From the NCBI GenBank assembly GCA_903813345.2, contig CAIIXF020000004.1:12980196-13044195 (forward strand): a DNA stretch of 64,000 bases, given 5' to 3'. The notes below the pieces were generated by a model. It was not told the origin of the DNA, searched no databases, and saw only the letters and a program-made list of their open reading frames with translations. This stretch comes from Owenia fusiformis (lineage: Eukaryota; Annelida; Polychaeta; Sabellida; Oweniidae). Position numbers and translations under genes: made by a program. Positions 22,807 through 34,155 of this stretch are shown here, piece after piece. Positions within the stretch are counted from its first letter, which is position 1; each line of letters begins with the position of its first letter.

Positions 22807-23137
22807 TGGCTAATAACATACACTTTGGCTATTAACACACATTTTGGCTATTAACATACACTTTGGCTATTAACATACATTTTGGCTATTGACACACTTT
22901 GGCTTTTAACATACTTTCTGCTATTAAGACACATTTTAGCTATTAACATACTTTTTGGCTATTAAGACACATTTTGGCTATTAACATACTTTTTGGCTAT
23001 TAAGACATATTTTGGCTATTAACATACATTTTGGCTATTAAGACACATTTTGGCTATTAACATACTTTTTGGCTATTAAGACATCTTTTGGCTATTAACA
23101 TACTTTTTGGCTGTTAACATACGTTTTGGCTATTAAA
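22807..23137 (+). repeat. Minisatellite, about 21-bp unit, in the 3'UTR of the secreted-protein gene
   Basis: TTTTGGCTATTAACATACAT and close variants (AAGACACA, ACACACA in place of AACATACA) repeat about 16 times. The array starts 120 bases after the stop codon and ends just before the AATAAA signal, so it should be transcribed into the mRNA. Alternating variants suggest a 42-44-bp higher-order unit in the second half. Confidence 0.85.
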
Positions 23138-23144
23138 ACAATTC

Positions 23145-23150
23145 AATAAA
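23145..23150 (+). terminator. Polyadenylation signal AATAAA
   Basis: AATAAA in TTCAATAAAATGCATGG lies 461 bases after the stop codon of the secreted-protein gene and is the first canonical signal beyond the minisatellite. The assignment is by position. Confidence 0.5.
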
Positions 23151-24256
23151 ATGCATGGATAAACAGATATAAACGTGTTGTTTCATGAATGTAGAAGCAG
23201 TGATCTGGTAATCTTTCTATTATCATTCAGCAAATCATGCGTCCGAGGATTTATATAATTAATTTGATTCTTGTGATAAGAAGTGTGTGCCACTCAGTGT
23301 AATTCATTCGATATAATGTTGAACTGTCAGGAACACATAGATACTTGAACGTTGTTGATTTATCCTAATTGCCCATGGGCATTTAAAATAATAGTCACAT
23401 CCCAACTCTTAAAACATGCTCAGGATACCTTTGGAGTCATAAAAGGCAACATACATTTTTGAAACAGGAAAATTTAGTCCCCCTAAAAATGCCCATATGG
23501 GGATTTATTCTCAAGATTTTCATGTAATTTCCCTTGAGAATTTATTAAAAATATTTTTATTTACATTCACGTGTCTCATTACCAGTCCCAATCAAAATTA
23601 AGCCAATTGCCTTCATTTCTTGTATTAGAAAATGGAAACATTTTGACAAAAATAGCATCTCTCAAAGTTGACCTTTAAACCACCCTAATGTCAAGGTCAA
23701 ATGCCTAAATTCTCAGAAATCACATTTTATGTAATAAGTCACACTTCCTTTTCAATTCGATGTCAATAAATACTTTTTTTGTTTGGGGTCTAAAAGAGGG
23801 GTTTACCGCCACCTGTCCTTTAAAGTTTCCAGCCGTCCCGACAAGCTTCTGCTAAACATCGTCATATTTTGCCCGCTTGGGCTCATTAGATTCTCCATTT
23901 CGTTCTTCCAAAGGGACTGTCAGTTCAACTAGGGTAGCATTATTCGTTGACAATATCAGGTCTTACGTTTGTGATGGCTAGTTCTTGAGAAAAGATGAGC
24001 TTCTTGGTTAGATCTATACTTTCATCAGAAGTCCAGTCTGTAGCTGAGTGTTGAATACCTATATTCTGGGTTTCGGTTGCTGTTTAACCATTGTTTTCTC
24101 TGTAGATTTCTGGAAACTGATGATTGGTCTGTCATTCGAAAGGGTTTTGCTACTTTCCAGTATACGTATCGTTGTATACGTATACGCTCGAGGGTCCGTG
24201 AAATTTCTATAAGAACCTGGGCATGACGCCATGTATACCCATGTGACCTGAAGTCT
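23151..24256. other. Intergenic, nothing recognised
   Basis: About 1.1 kb of AT-rich DNA between the secreted-protein gene and the LINE. I see no open frame of note, RNA gene or repeat. A short palindromic TATACGTATACG cluster lies near 24165-24190. Confidence 0.5.
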
Positions 24257-24378
24257 ATATATTTTATATTATATTTATTTATTTATTACAGTGTCACCCG
24301 TAATTATACGGCCAGCCTCCAAAGGCTTATGAGACACAATTACAATCATATTATAAGCAGATAAGTCAGAATTAACAC

Positions 24379-27300
24379 TTACTTTAATCTATTTTTAGCC
24401 TCCAAAGACAAAAGCAAAAAATTTGAAACATATTTACAGAGTGATTTAGAATTCAATAAGTACATTGTTTTCTTTTCATTATCACAAGACTCAAATAGAT
24501 CATATATACCTTTTACTTTACAAAACATTTCCTCTCTTAATTTATGATTAACTTTACACTTGAATAAAAAATGAAACTCATCACCTATTTCATTCTTACA
24601 TTGCCTACAATATCTCTCTTGACTTGGTATATTCTGCCACCTACCCGTTTCAATCTCTAAAGGTAAAGTGCCAGATCGAAATTTAGCTAAAACAGATCTT
24701 TGTTTTCTATTCAAAAAATTACAAAATAAATATTCAGACCTTTGAAAAGATAATTTAAAGCTCTTATAAAAAGTCAATTTTCTTTTTTCCCTAATTGTCT
24801 CCAACCATTGAGTTTCATGTAATTTCATTAATTTTCCTTTCATTTGATTCACAAATTTTTTTAAATCTTTACATTTTTTAATATCATCATACATATTCAG
24901 CATGTCAACACTTTTACATATGCTCTGGATTTCTTCGTTCCAGGTAAAATCACATTTCAATTTGGCTAAGCTTAAATCCCATCTAAATGCTTTCTTTGCC
25001 ATATTGGCTTCTTCACAATTAACAACTAATCTATACAATAATCGAATACCTTCTATATAATGTCTTATATAATTTGGGGTCCATCCACACTCGCCTTCTA
25101 AAAAGCTGATAGGGCATTTTTTACCGACACCCAAGAAGGTCCTTATGGCATTAAATTGTACTTTATTGGTAAAACTATGAGTTTTTCTATGCAGACCCCA
25201 GATTCCAGATGCATAATCCATTACCGATGCGACTGTGCTGTGATATAATTTTGTGTAAATATCAAAGTGTAAACCCTTCAATTGTAGGTACTTTGACCTC
25301 ATAGCTCCAAGCGCTTTACTTCCAGAATAACTTACTTTTTCAGCAGTTAAGGAAAAATCTAAGTTATATGTAATATCTATACCAAGATAGTGATATTTAT
25401 CTGTTACATCAAGTGAAGATTTACCATATTTGAACTCTAAACTTTCAAAGTTTTCATATTTCTTTTTTGATACCACCATCACCTTGGTTTTATCAGTATT
25501 AATTTTCAACTTCCAAGTATTTGACCAACGATATAATGTATCTATCTGTTTTTGCAAACCATCTTTACTACTCGATATCAAAACAACATCATCTGCATAC
25601 ATTAACAAGCTTAACATGCCTTCATTACCCATGTGTACACCACATTTTAGGTTGTTAATACTTTCACTTAAATCATCGATATAGATAGAAAATAGGGTCG
25701 ATGAAACGCTATCACCTTGTCTTATACCCTTTTCCATCTCAAACCAATCAGTTTCTATGTCATTTAGTTTAATGCAACCTTTTACATTTGAATACAGGGT
25801 CATTATAATATCTAACATTTTTCCGTTTATACCTTTCATCTTCATTTTATGAAACAATAGATCCCTATTTACAGAATCAAATGCACATTTGAAGTCGACG
25901 AAACAGAAATAAGTATCCATATTAAAATATTTTCGTATTCTAGCCACAGTCGTTAATGTAAAAATATGTTCTATGCATGAACGAAACTTTCTGAATCCAT
26001 TTTGCTCTATACAAAGTATCTTGTGCTCATTAAGAAACCTCACTATTCGGCTATTTAAAATAGATGTAAATGCTTTAGCAACAGTTGATAATAAGCATAT
26101 TGCTCTATAATTTAATGGAACTTTACTGTCCTTTCCTTTTTTTAATATAGGATGAATGATAGAATATAACCAAACATCTGGAATAATGTTGTTTGTAAAA
26201 CAACCATTAAAAAGTTTATACAATAACATTTTCAGCGATGGTAGTTTCAGTATCTCATTTGGAATATTATCCATACCAGTACTTTTCTTATTTTTCAATT
26301 TCGATATGGCATACCCAACCTCTTCTAGAGTAATGGTACTGTTTAACAACTCGTCTTCTTGAATATTCTCTTTTGCTATATGCTTATTTTCGTCAAGCTC
26401 AAACAACGCGTTAATATTATCTACTTCAATTTTATCATTATCATCTTTCTTGTAAACTGTTTCAAAATCTTGTTTCCACTTTTCCAATATAACATTCTTA
26501 TCTGTTGAAACTTCATTATTTTCCAGTATCACAGATGCAAAAGTATTCATCGATTTCTTTTTTGGAAAAGTCTCATTTAAATATTTCCAAAATGACGATC
26601 CATCGTGTCTAAAATTAGACAAATTGTTACGTATATTAGAATAATGCTGCCGCTCCTTTTGTCGTAATAGCTTATCAAAATCTTTTCTGATTTGTATATA
26701 ACGCATTCTAAGGTTTTGCTTATCTTCATGCTTTCTAGTCTTTGAATACAGTCTTTCAACATTGACAAGTTTTTTTCTCATCTCAGATAGTTCAGCATCC
26801 CACCATGGTTTATTTCTTTTTATTAAACGTTTCTTTGATTTGGGTTTAACTTCTTTGAATGGTAAGCTTTCATCCATTTCAGAATGAATTATATCTAAAA
26901 TTTCACCAACAATTTCATTTATAGAACTGTTCATTGAATCATAATCGTCTAATTTTGTAATCATACTTGAGATTCCTGATCTGAAGTTTTCGTTATCCAG
27001 AATGTCTTTTTTCATATCATTCATAAAGTACCTTTTTTTCGGGATTTTATTATTCTCTGTACACGGCATGTTAGCGCTTCGCCATTGTTTATCGTCCTTG
27101 TGATCAATGGGTTTACTGTAATGTACACTCGGCGATATATTAATGGTACAGCATAACAATGAATGATCTGGCTTATTTTTTAATGGTAACATTAAGTTAA
27201 ATCGTTCAGCCAACTCACTAACCAATAAAACATCGAACGATGTAAATAAATCAAAGTACAGTAAATGTGTGAAAAAATAATCAACTACAGATTTACCTAT

Positions 27301-27996
27301 TTTCGACAAATACGTACAATTATCTAAACCCTTAAATCTACCATTAACTACACACATATCGCTATCATGCAAAAATTCTATAAAATATTTACCATACTTA
27401 TTTTTAACATCGTCAATAACCGATCTTTCTGGAATATGTACAGGTAATGAATCATATGCAATATCATTTAAATTTCCTATTCTACCATTCACATCACCAC
27501 AATAGAATGTAGGAAAATCATCATCAAATATGTGAGTAGTATATAAAAGTGTGTCATAAAAATGTTGAGCATTGTCACCTCTACTAGATCCTTCGGGGGA
27601 TAAGTAGCATACACATACTTTAAAGCTATTGGTATCATCATTTTTATCTGAAAATTGCACAAGATAAATGTCATCACATGCTTTATACAATTCCGTCAGA
27701 TTATACATATTCAAAATAGAGTCCTTAACAAGTATTCCAACGCCACCAGACCCCCGAGGACATCTTGGATTTATATCGTGTGACCTGTTGTTACCATACC
27801 ACGTATACCCATCTATGTTAATACTTTCATCTTGCTTTAGGTGAGTTTCACAAAGGGCAATAATATCATAGCTTGTTGCTTTAATGACATCTCTTCTGAA
27901 TGTCACTGAACTAACGTTGGATTCATACCAACCACCTATATTCCATTCTGCTATCGTTAAACGTCCATCATGATCACTTGGAGACTGGCTCCTGTC
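24379..27996 (-). CDS. LINE ORF2: endonuclease, reverse transcriptase, zinc knuckle
   Basis: The frame stays open for 1205 codons after the ORF1 stop. The endonuclease opens with LTIAEWNIGGWYESN (the conserved Asn start of APE domains) and has LCETHL (catalytic Glu), CGDVNGRIGN (Asp/Asn), VVDYFF and PDHSLL (His). Reverse transcriptase motifs follow in order: ICLLSTVAKAF, FVDFKCAFDSVNR (first Asp), GIRQGDSVSSTLFSIYI, and MYADDVVLIS (catalytic YADD). The C-terminus has CRQCKNEIGDEFHFLFKC. It has no ATG before the catalytic Glu: the first ATG, in ILNMYNL, lies about 67 codons into the domain, so translation must start upstream or pass the ORF1 stop. ORF2 nicks target DNA and copies the element RNA into it. 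Confidence 0.9.
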   Translation of the reverse strand, partial: DRSQSPSDHDGRLTIAEWNIGGWYESNVSSVTFRRDVIKATSYDIIALCETHLKQDESINIDGYTWYGNNRSHDINPRCPRGSGGVGILVKDSILNMYNLTELYKACDDIYLVQFSDKNDDTNSFKVCVCYLSPEGSSRGDNAQHFYDTLLYTTHIFDDDFPTFYCGDVNGRIGNLNDIAYDSLPVHIPERSVIDDVKNKYGKYFIEFLHDSDMCVVNGRFKGLDNCTYLSKIGKSVVDYFFTHLLYFDLFTSFDVLLVSELAERFNLMLPLKNKPDHSLLCCTINISPSVHYSKPIDHKDDKQWRSANMPCTENNKIPKKRYFMNDMKKDILDNENFRSGISSMITKLDDYDSMNSSINEIVGEILDIIHSEMDESLPFKEVKPKSKKRLIKRNKPWWDAELSEMRKKLVNVERLYSKTRKHEDKQNLRMRYIQIRKDFDKLLRQKERQHYSNIRNNLSNFRHDGSSFWKYLNETFPKKKSMNTFASVILENNEVSTDKNVILEKWKQDFETVYKKDDNDKIEVDNINALFELDENKHIAKENIQEDELLNSTITLEEVGYAISKLKNKKSTGMDNIPNEILKLPSLKMLLYKLFNGCFTNNIIPDVWLYSIIHPILKKGKDSKVPLNYRAICLLSTVAKAFTSILNSRIVRFLNEHKILCIEQNGFRKFRSCIEHIFTLTTVARIRKYFNMDTYFCFVDFKCAFDSVNRDLLFHKMKMKGINGKMLDIIMTLYSNVKGCIKLNDIETDWFEMEKGIRQGDSVSSTLFSIYIDDLSESINNLKCGVHMGNEGMLSLLMYADDVVLISSSKDGLQKQIDTLYRWSNTWKLKINTDKTKVMVVSKKKYENFESLEFKYGKSSLDVTDKYHYLGIDITYNLDFSLTAEKVSYSGSKALGAMRSKYLQLKGLHFDIYTKLYHSTVASVMDYASGIWGLHRKTHSFTNKVQFNAIRTFLGVGKKCPISFLEGECGWTPNYIRHYIEGIRLLYRLVVNCEEANMAKKAFRWDLSLAKLKCDFTWNEEIQSICKSVDMLNMYDDIKKCKDLKKFVNQMKGKLMKLHETQWLETIREKRKLTFYKSFKLSFQRSEYLFCNFLNRKQRSVLAKFRSGTLPLEIETGRWQNIPSQERYCRQCKNEIGDEFHFLFKCKVNHKLREEMFCKVKGIYDLFESCDNEKKTMYLLNSKSLCKYVSNFLLLSLEAKNRLK

Positions 27997-29253
27997 CTAC
28001 CAATCACTAGTATCATTTCTCATCTCCCTGACATCATATTCATCATCATAATAGCGGCCTCTGAAGTTGTTGTTAGCTCCGTAATAGCCTCCTTTATGAT
28101 CATCATTGTTGAAACGACCTCCGTAGTCAGGATGCTTATTATCATAGTAACGATCATAAGCAGGATAACGATTCCTGTCACTATTGTTGAAATAACGACG
28201 TCCAGAGTCGCGGCTCTCGAAGTGACGATCTCTATGATAAGCGTCATTATTGCCACCATTGGGATCTTCGAAATCTTCGTTGCCACGGTAACGCCCTCTA
28301 TTCGGGTTATTTTGCTGTTGTCTGTAGTTGTCACGTGTAGAGCCTCTTTCTATTTGCAGCCTCCCACTATTGGTAAAAGAGTACGCTTTGTTTTCAAATC
28401 CGGGTATATTATTCAGTAGTTCCTTACAATTGATCTCAATCAATCTCTCCTCATGCGATTTTGACGGTAGGAGGTACACGTTTTTGAAGCGATCGTCATT
28501 CTTCAACATTTGCTTCTTTTTTAGAATTTCTATTTTGGCTTCCGGGTTTCTGACCTGCATTTTTACAACACCAGGCTTGTGTCTATATCGCTGTCGACAC
28601 CTTGCAACATTTGAAATGATGTCAGGTGACATATTCAGGCCATCCCTCATCAATACCTTTATTTTTTCGGATATATTCTCATTTTCCTTTTGTGGAACAT
28701 TTAGTACAATTATTGTCGTCTCCTTTTCAAATGGATATTCAGCCATCCGAGATGGCTTTTCATGAACATTATTGGGAGAATTTTGCTTTCTCTCATTACC
28801 CTTTACGGTAGCTTCCAATTTTTGTATTTTACATTCCATTTGGCTTATTTGCTCTTTATATTTACGTTCTATGTCGTCTAATCTATTCTCTAAGCTCTTG
28901 AGCTCTTTTTCAACTTTGTGTTCAAACACAAGACAGCCCTCCTTTACAGTTACAAATTCTCTTTTGATTATTCCTTCATATTTTGTTAACGTAGGTCTTA
29001 TAGCGTCAAAAACTTCCTTTTTAAAGGATTTTAGTGTTTTCATGAATTCTTCAGCTTGCGAGTTCGACGAGGGGTCCGACGACGACGAGGGGTCCGTTGA
29101 AAATAGGTCAGGTGATATAGGAAGCTCATCTAATAGATTGTTATTGATAATGTTTATGTCATCATCCAATACACGCGGATATGTTGGACTGGAGGGACTA
29201 TTCAGCTTTTGTTTTGCCTTGCGGCGATTACCTCTAGAGTTCCTTGGTTTCAT
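27997..29253 (-). CDS. LINE ORF1: coiled-coil RNA-binding protein
   Basis: 418 residues from the ATG at 29253 (MKPRNSRGNRRKAKQ). A basic N-terminus and Ser-rich stretch are followed by a probable coiled coil (about residues 70-155). Next comes a domain with TTIIVLNVPQ and VVKMQVRNPEAKIEILKKKQ that resembles the RNA-binding fold of L1-type ORF1 proteins. The C-terminal 120 residues are rich in Arg, Gly, Asn, Tyr and Asp (GRYRGNED, RYYDDEYD). It likely packages the LINE RNA. It ends NDTSDW then TAG, and the very same frame continues open into ORF2. Confidence 0.85.
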   Translation of the reverse strand: MKPRNSRGNRRKAKQKLNSPSSPTYPRVLDDDINIINNNLLDELPISPDLFSTDPSSSSDPSSNSQAEEFMKTLKSFKKEVFDAIRPTLTKYEGIIKREFVTVKEGCLVFEHKVEKELKSLENRLDDIERKYKEQISQMECKIQKLEATVKGNERKQNSPNNVHEKPSRMAEYPFEKETTIIVLNVPQKENENISEKIKVLMRDGLNMSPDIISNVARCRQRYRHKPGVVKMQVRNPEAKIEILKKKQMLKNDDRFKNVYLLPSKSHEERLIEINCKELLNNIPGFENKAYSFTNSGRLQIERGSTRDNYRQQQNNPNRGRYRGNEDFEDPNGGNNDAYHRDRHFESRDSGRRYFNNSDRNRYPAYDRYYDNKHPDYGGRFNNDDHKGGYYGANNNFRGRYYDDEYDVREMRNDTSDW

Positions 29254-29300
29254 GTTCACCGGTTATATTTACCACAGTTGCGAATTTTTACTTATGTAAA

Positions 29301-29843
29301 TCTCCCGGGATATATTTACACTGAACGAAAAGATTCCTGGGCTACGTGACACATTCCATTACGTTATAGGCTTTTATATTGATTGGAAGAGGTCTCTTTT
29401 GCACTAAGCAGGGCCAAGGTCAACATTTTCCTCATTCCTCGTACAATGTTTTACCACCTGATTTGTCCAATAATTTCGACTTTCAGTAAATTATGATATA
29501 ATTATATGACACTCCATCTGCCGAAAGTATGTTATTTTCCCAGTGATACGACCTTCTTGCCCTGACTCACCAATAATCAAATACGTATATCACCAGATAC
29601 AGAAATTGTCTGCAATAAGTGCACGGATCGCCAGGTACTGATGTAGAAGTTCGATTTACACTGAGGCTCTAGTGTCCTGATATGTAATTTACTCCGGTTT
29701 CTAATGTTCCAATAGATTCATCCTAATGGTATCATCTCATGAACTTAATACAATAGTATTTGGCAGCGTTAATTCCGTTATAATTTGTTGACAAATGGAG
29801 CACAAAATAAAATGGTCTGCCATTTTGGAAGACCCCTTGGCGT
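29301..29843. other. Region between LINE and assembly gap, nothing recognised
   Basis: About 540 bp that may include the LINE's 5'UTR. No supported gene, RNA or repeat. Confidence 0.4.
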
Positions 29844-29866
29844 NNNNNNNNNNNNNNNNNNNNNNN
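29844..29866. other. Assembly gap, 23 N
   Basis: A run of 23 N. The true length of missing sequence is unknown. It directly abuts the inverted copy of exon 4 of the secreted-protein gene. Confidence 1.
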
Positions 29867-29870
29867 TGTG

Positions 29871-30122
29871 CGGCGCCTTTAATGGTCTGAGATATGTGGG
29901 GATCCCCGCATATCATTATCCCTGCTTGATTGTTTCTGCAGTTTGGCCTGCTTGGTTCGTTACAGTCGTTGTTCGATTTACATTCCGAACATGATCTGCA
30001 GTCGGCTTTACAGAATGGACGTCCATCGCAACCCAAATCGTCTTTGAAACACTCCAAGTCACTGAGATCAAGCACTACAGATTATGAGATGATTATTAGC
30101 ACATATTGGGTGTCCAAAAATA
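29871..30122 (-). pseudogene. Inverted copy of exon 4 region of the secreted-protein gene
   Basis: Read on the minus strand, these 252 bp match 19026-19277 with no difference that I can see. The match takes in 48 bp of intron 3, the AG acceptor and exon 4 up to the GDPHISQTIKGA segment. Similarity stops abruptly at both ends: after CCAAAAATA on one side, and four bases from the run of N on the other. It cannot make the whole protein. It is either a very recent duplication or an artefact of joining alternative haplotypes at the gap. Confidence 0.8.
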
Positions 30123-31189
30123 AAAGAAAAAGTCACCATGCCAATACTTGTGGAGAAATCATCTGAAAATATGATACATACATTCTCCTAAATTAATGAG
30201 TTAATAATTTATTATTCAACTGTTTATTTGATTGATATGATTACAATGATTACCATATATGGCGGCATTCGGAACCGAAATCTTTGTATAAGTATAAAGT
30301 GAAATGAACTATTGAAAAGATAATATTCTATTTTTATTGATTACCCTGTATTTAGATGTCAGACGACACCAATTATGCGATACATACAGTATAACTGATC
30401 TGAAACAAGTGCAGTGAAACAAGGGACGAGGTGCCTCTTCCGGGGTATTGTACCTTATTTGAAACCGAGATAATCGTGGTTCCAAAGCAGACTCAGTACA
30501 ATGAATTCATGACGTAAATATCCACATTGCTAACATCACAAGGGCAAGCCCTCTAGTCTATCCACTTATCAGGTGCCTACGCTTGTTAAACGTGATATAA
30601 CTAAATAGCGCGTTTATACAGGGTGGACCAAAAATAGAACACTCGTATTTCAAAAATAAATATTGATTTTCTTCATGAAAACACGTCATATGTCATACCA
30701 GTGGATAGGGAATTTATTTATCTTTAATTTGGCATATCATAAGTTCAGATTTATTATAATGTCTATCAACCAGCGTCCATAATATAAATGACGTCATTTT
30801 CATTTTATATTAGTGTGAATACTATTTGTGTATTTTGAATACTCTTTGAGATATTCACTTGCGTATTTCTATTTTGCATATGGCAGTGTTGGCATTTGTG
30901 CATAGACATTTCATAACATTACATTTTTGTCAATAAATATATAGTATCCTAACATTGTTATTTGTGACAACAACTATTTAATAACTTTTATGTCATTTCA
31001 TTTGACTTATCTTGCCATACTTATTTTCTAGCCACAGGTCTACCAGTGGGTTACTAGTGTTAATACTCACCACCCTTTTGAGATAGTATTTAGGTACTTT
31101 CATATTTCATTATTGTAAACCTTCACGATGTCTTATTAACTCCATTTAACGTCATTACATTTGATACAGTAATTAAAATTTATAAAGTT
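30123..31189. other. Intergenic, with a solitary mariner-type end at 30618
   Basis: CAGGGTGGACCAAAAATAG preceded by TA at about 30618 looks like one end of a Tc1/mariner-type element; no partner end is visible. The rest of the kilobase shows nothing recognisable. Confidence 0.4.
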
Positions 31190-32250
31190 TGACGAAAATG
31201 TGTACGACTGGTGTGAAGATGCAAAAATAGCCAAAAAGAGTATCAAAAAGAATGATGAAAATATTGACTAAATGATCCACCACGTAGGACCAAATCCACG
31301 ACATGAAATAAGATTTACACCCAAGGATATCTTCAGAACATTGAATGACCGAGCTCTACATGAAGAAACAAAACCACAACGAAACAATATCACAGTATTC
31401 ACAGTCGTTAATGAAGCTGGTGGACATTGTAAAACAAAGCCATGAACACCCAGAAGGAGGTAAATCACTGAAGGAACAGCTGATAGTAGGAGCCTATGCG
31501 CCTAAACTAAGATGGGAACGAGATGAGTTGAATGAAAATGAGCAGTGGAACGTTTCTTCAAGTGCAGTTAGCTCAAGAGACAATGACTCATCACTACAAA
31601 TTACACTACAAAAGATTTTGGATAAACAGGAAAAGATCGAGAAGGAGATCAACCATCTTAAGCGTAGTAACAATGACAGCTCTGAAAATAACTCAAACAA
31701 TTTCAACAACAATGCCTTTAAAAAGAAACTAGCAAAGCTTTAGGGGTCATAATTACTTCAACAATGGATTTGGTTGAGGACAGAACAGGGGTCAGTACAA
31801 CAACAGAAGGGGTTCTGGCAGCTCAAGAGGATTTAACTACAATAGAAGAGGATACAATCAATTCAACAACAATCAAAGTAATCAAGACGTAGACAAACAG
31901 AGTAATACAGAAGCCACATCAAACGAAGTGATAACAAATGTAACAGCTGGTACAACTGTTCATCCAAACATGGAAAAGATTATTGGAAAAACACCAGTAT
32001 GGAATATATAGAAAGGAGAAATTCAAATAACTGGAGTAATGGATTCCGGCAGTAGTGTTACCCCGATGTCTAAGGAATTCTACGAGAAACACTTCAACAA
32101 AGAACTTCAACAATTTCAAATGCTGGATCTCAAAGCTGCGAACAATCTCAACTTACCATATACAGGTCCATTAATTGAAAATATAACAATAAAAGATGTC
32201 TCAATAAAAGACTGCGGAATCCTAGTACACTCAGAGTCAGGAGCCTAAAA
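31190..32250 (+). mobile_element. LTR-retrotransposon-type fossil (gag and protease parts)
   Basis: Plus-strand fragments resemble part of a gag polyprotein of an LTR retrotransposon (about 31340-31740; a Gln/Asn-rich, partly coiled-coil stretch). An aspartic-protease-like segment follows with the DSGSS catalytic signature (about 32039-32245). The order gag then protease fits Gypsy-like or Pao-like elements; the family is unresolved. No reverse transcriptase, integrase or LTR was found, so this is a partial and broken relic with several breaks. It is moderately old, judging from the decay. Confidence 0.55.
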
Positions 32251-32269
32251 TTATAATGTTACCATCCAA

Positions 32270-32457
<188 letters not shown>

Positions 32458-33987
32458 TGTGGTCGGCCATGATGATAGTCTGATGTGAGCCGTCCATCCT
32501 CGAATATTTTGTGACAAGCATGCACTCTTTGCTCATACATAATAGAGTCATCAAAGGCATTTCTCAAAGACCTAATTGTATCATGTACTCTCTAAATGGC
32601 TACCATGACAAATAGATTGGTTTTCGCTCGCATGTCCCATTATCTTGTGAACAATGAGCACCTATGACATACATAACTACATAAATATATGTACAACAGG
32701 AAATTAATTATTTAGAAAACTAGTACATAATTTCTAAAATATTCAAATTTCAAATAATTCAATCACTAACAGCTGTGACAAGAATGGAAAAATACAAAGT
32801 TGAAATAAAATAAAATGCCGACCAGGAGGTGAGAGTCATCGCCCCAGGTAGCATACCCCTATGTTACTTAGGTAACTACCAAATCATACATATTGTAACA
32901 TGTATCGTGTCTCTCAGTAGTTAAAGGAACTTATTTTGGCAGATTTTTGCCAAATATTATGTTATACAATTGAAACCTCTTTAAATGGAAGCATCATTAT
33001 CATTACGTATTGATCACCCATGTACTTATGGATATGTTATGGCATACTCTTGTACATACTCTAGAATGCTACTTAAAACAATATTAACAGATATCTACAC
33101 CGACCTATGAGACACCCGAGTTATATACATGTTAGAGACAATAAGTGTAAATAAGTCAGTAAAATTACATAATATGGTCCATTTTTTTATATTTCTTTTA
33201 TTAAGACATTACTTCACAGATGGCGCTGTTGAAAATGTTCAGAGAAAAATCTAAATCTAAAAGTGATGTGAGGTGATGGTTGATTGAATTAACTTTTATC
33301 AGTACAAGTACCAATGAAAATGCACTTTCATAATTTACTTCATTTATCATGTGTATATAATTTAGAAAAAACGTATAATGAAAACTACAAATATAGATGT
33401 ATAACCCTTTGTCATGGTGGCCTTGACATTGAAATATCTTGAAATGGTTGGATTTCGAATATATGGCAAAACATTGGCAAAAGAATTGTCAGAACATTTG
33501 ATCCCAGTGTCACTTTTACTCAAATACATTTCTAGCTTTAAATGAAACACGGGGGTACCCCCTGGAATATGATATTAGATAACGAACATCTATTTTTATA
33601 ATAAATCCTAAGATTTTAGTCATGTTTCTTAGGTGAATTGGAGAGTACGATAATTGCATTAACTTGAATGTAGATATATAGATATTTTCTGTCGTGTGTT
33701 TCTGTAAGATAACATGATTCTTGTTCCTCGGACACATTCTAACTAAAGCAACCGAACAAAGGCCGTAGCTTCCCAAAATCCTGGGAAATATGCAACATAA
33801 TATGTAGGGACAAGCAGTAGGATGTAGGTTTTCTGCAGCGCGCGATTTTGTGAAGTCATGGTAATCGTATATCCGTCGTAGGGCAAATGTAACTGAGACT
33901 TAAGTGTATACGATATTCAGCGTTGATTGTTAGAATCCTAATTGATTGTTAGATATCCTATGCTAATTTCTGGACATACAATGTCGA
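32458..33987. other. Intergenic, nothing recognised
   Basis: 1.5 kb of AT-rich DNA between the microsatellite and the 3' end of the FMO gene. No supported open frame, RNA gene or repeat. Confidence 0.5.
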
Positions 33988-33993
33988 TTTATT
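33988..33993 (-). terminator. Candidate polyadenylation signal of the FMO gene
   Basis: AATAAA on the minus strand, about 163 bases after the FMO stop codon. The assignment is by motif and distance only. Confidence 0.4.
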
Positions 33994-34155
33994 ACTCTTA
34001 TGTGTTGATACGTCCATTGAGAAACCAGCTCTGAGATATTGATAAGTATTGTCAAACCTTGTCAAACATTGACACAACTAAAGTTCTACGACAACTGGAC
34101 GTCTCATTTGGAAAGACGTCTATTTGGATTGTTTGGTTAAATCTTAGACAATGGT

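Larger units (their letters stand above)
24257..29300 (-). mobile_element. Nearly complete APE-type LINE (non-LTR retrotransposon)
   Basis: Read on the minus strand: ORF1 (29253-27997), ORF2 (27996-24379), about 90 bp of 3'UTR containing GTGTCTCATAAGCCTTTGG, and a tail of AAAT-type repeats ending near 24257. There is an apurinic-type endonuclease, a reverse transcriptase and a C-terminal zinc knuckle, and no RNase H. Both ORFs are open throughout, so this is a young insertion. The 5' end is uncertain: I see no target duplication and sequence upstream of ORF1 could be 5'UTR or flank. The clade is unresolved; the Jockey/CR1 group is my best guess. Confidence 0.85.

Noticed and set aside
28020-29299. 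Plus-strand open frames of 149-175 codons
   Set aside because: They are antisense to LINE ORF1, which has the convincing domains.
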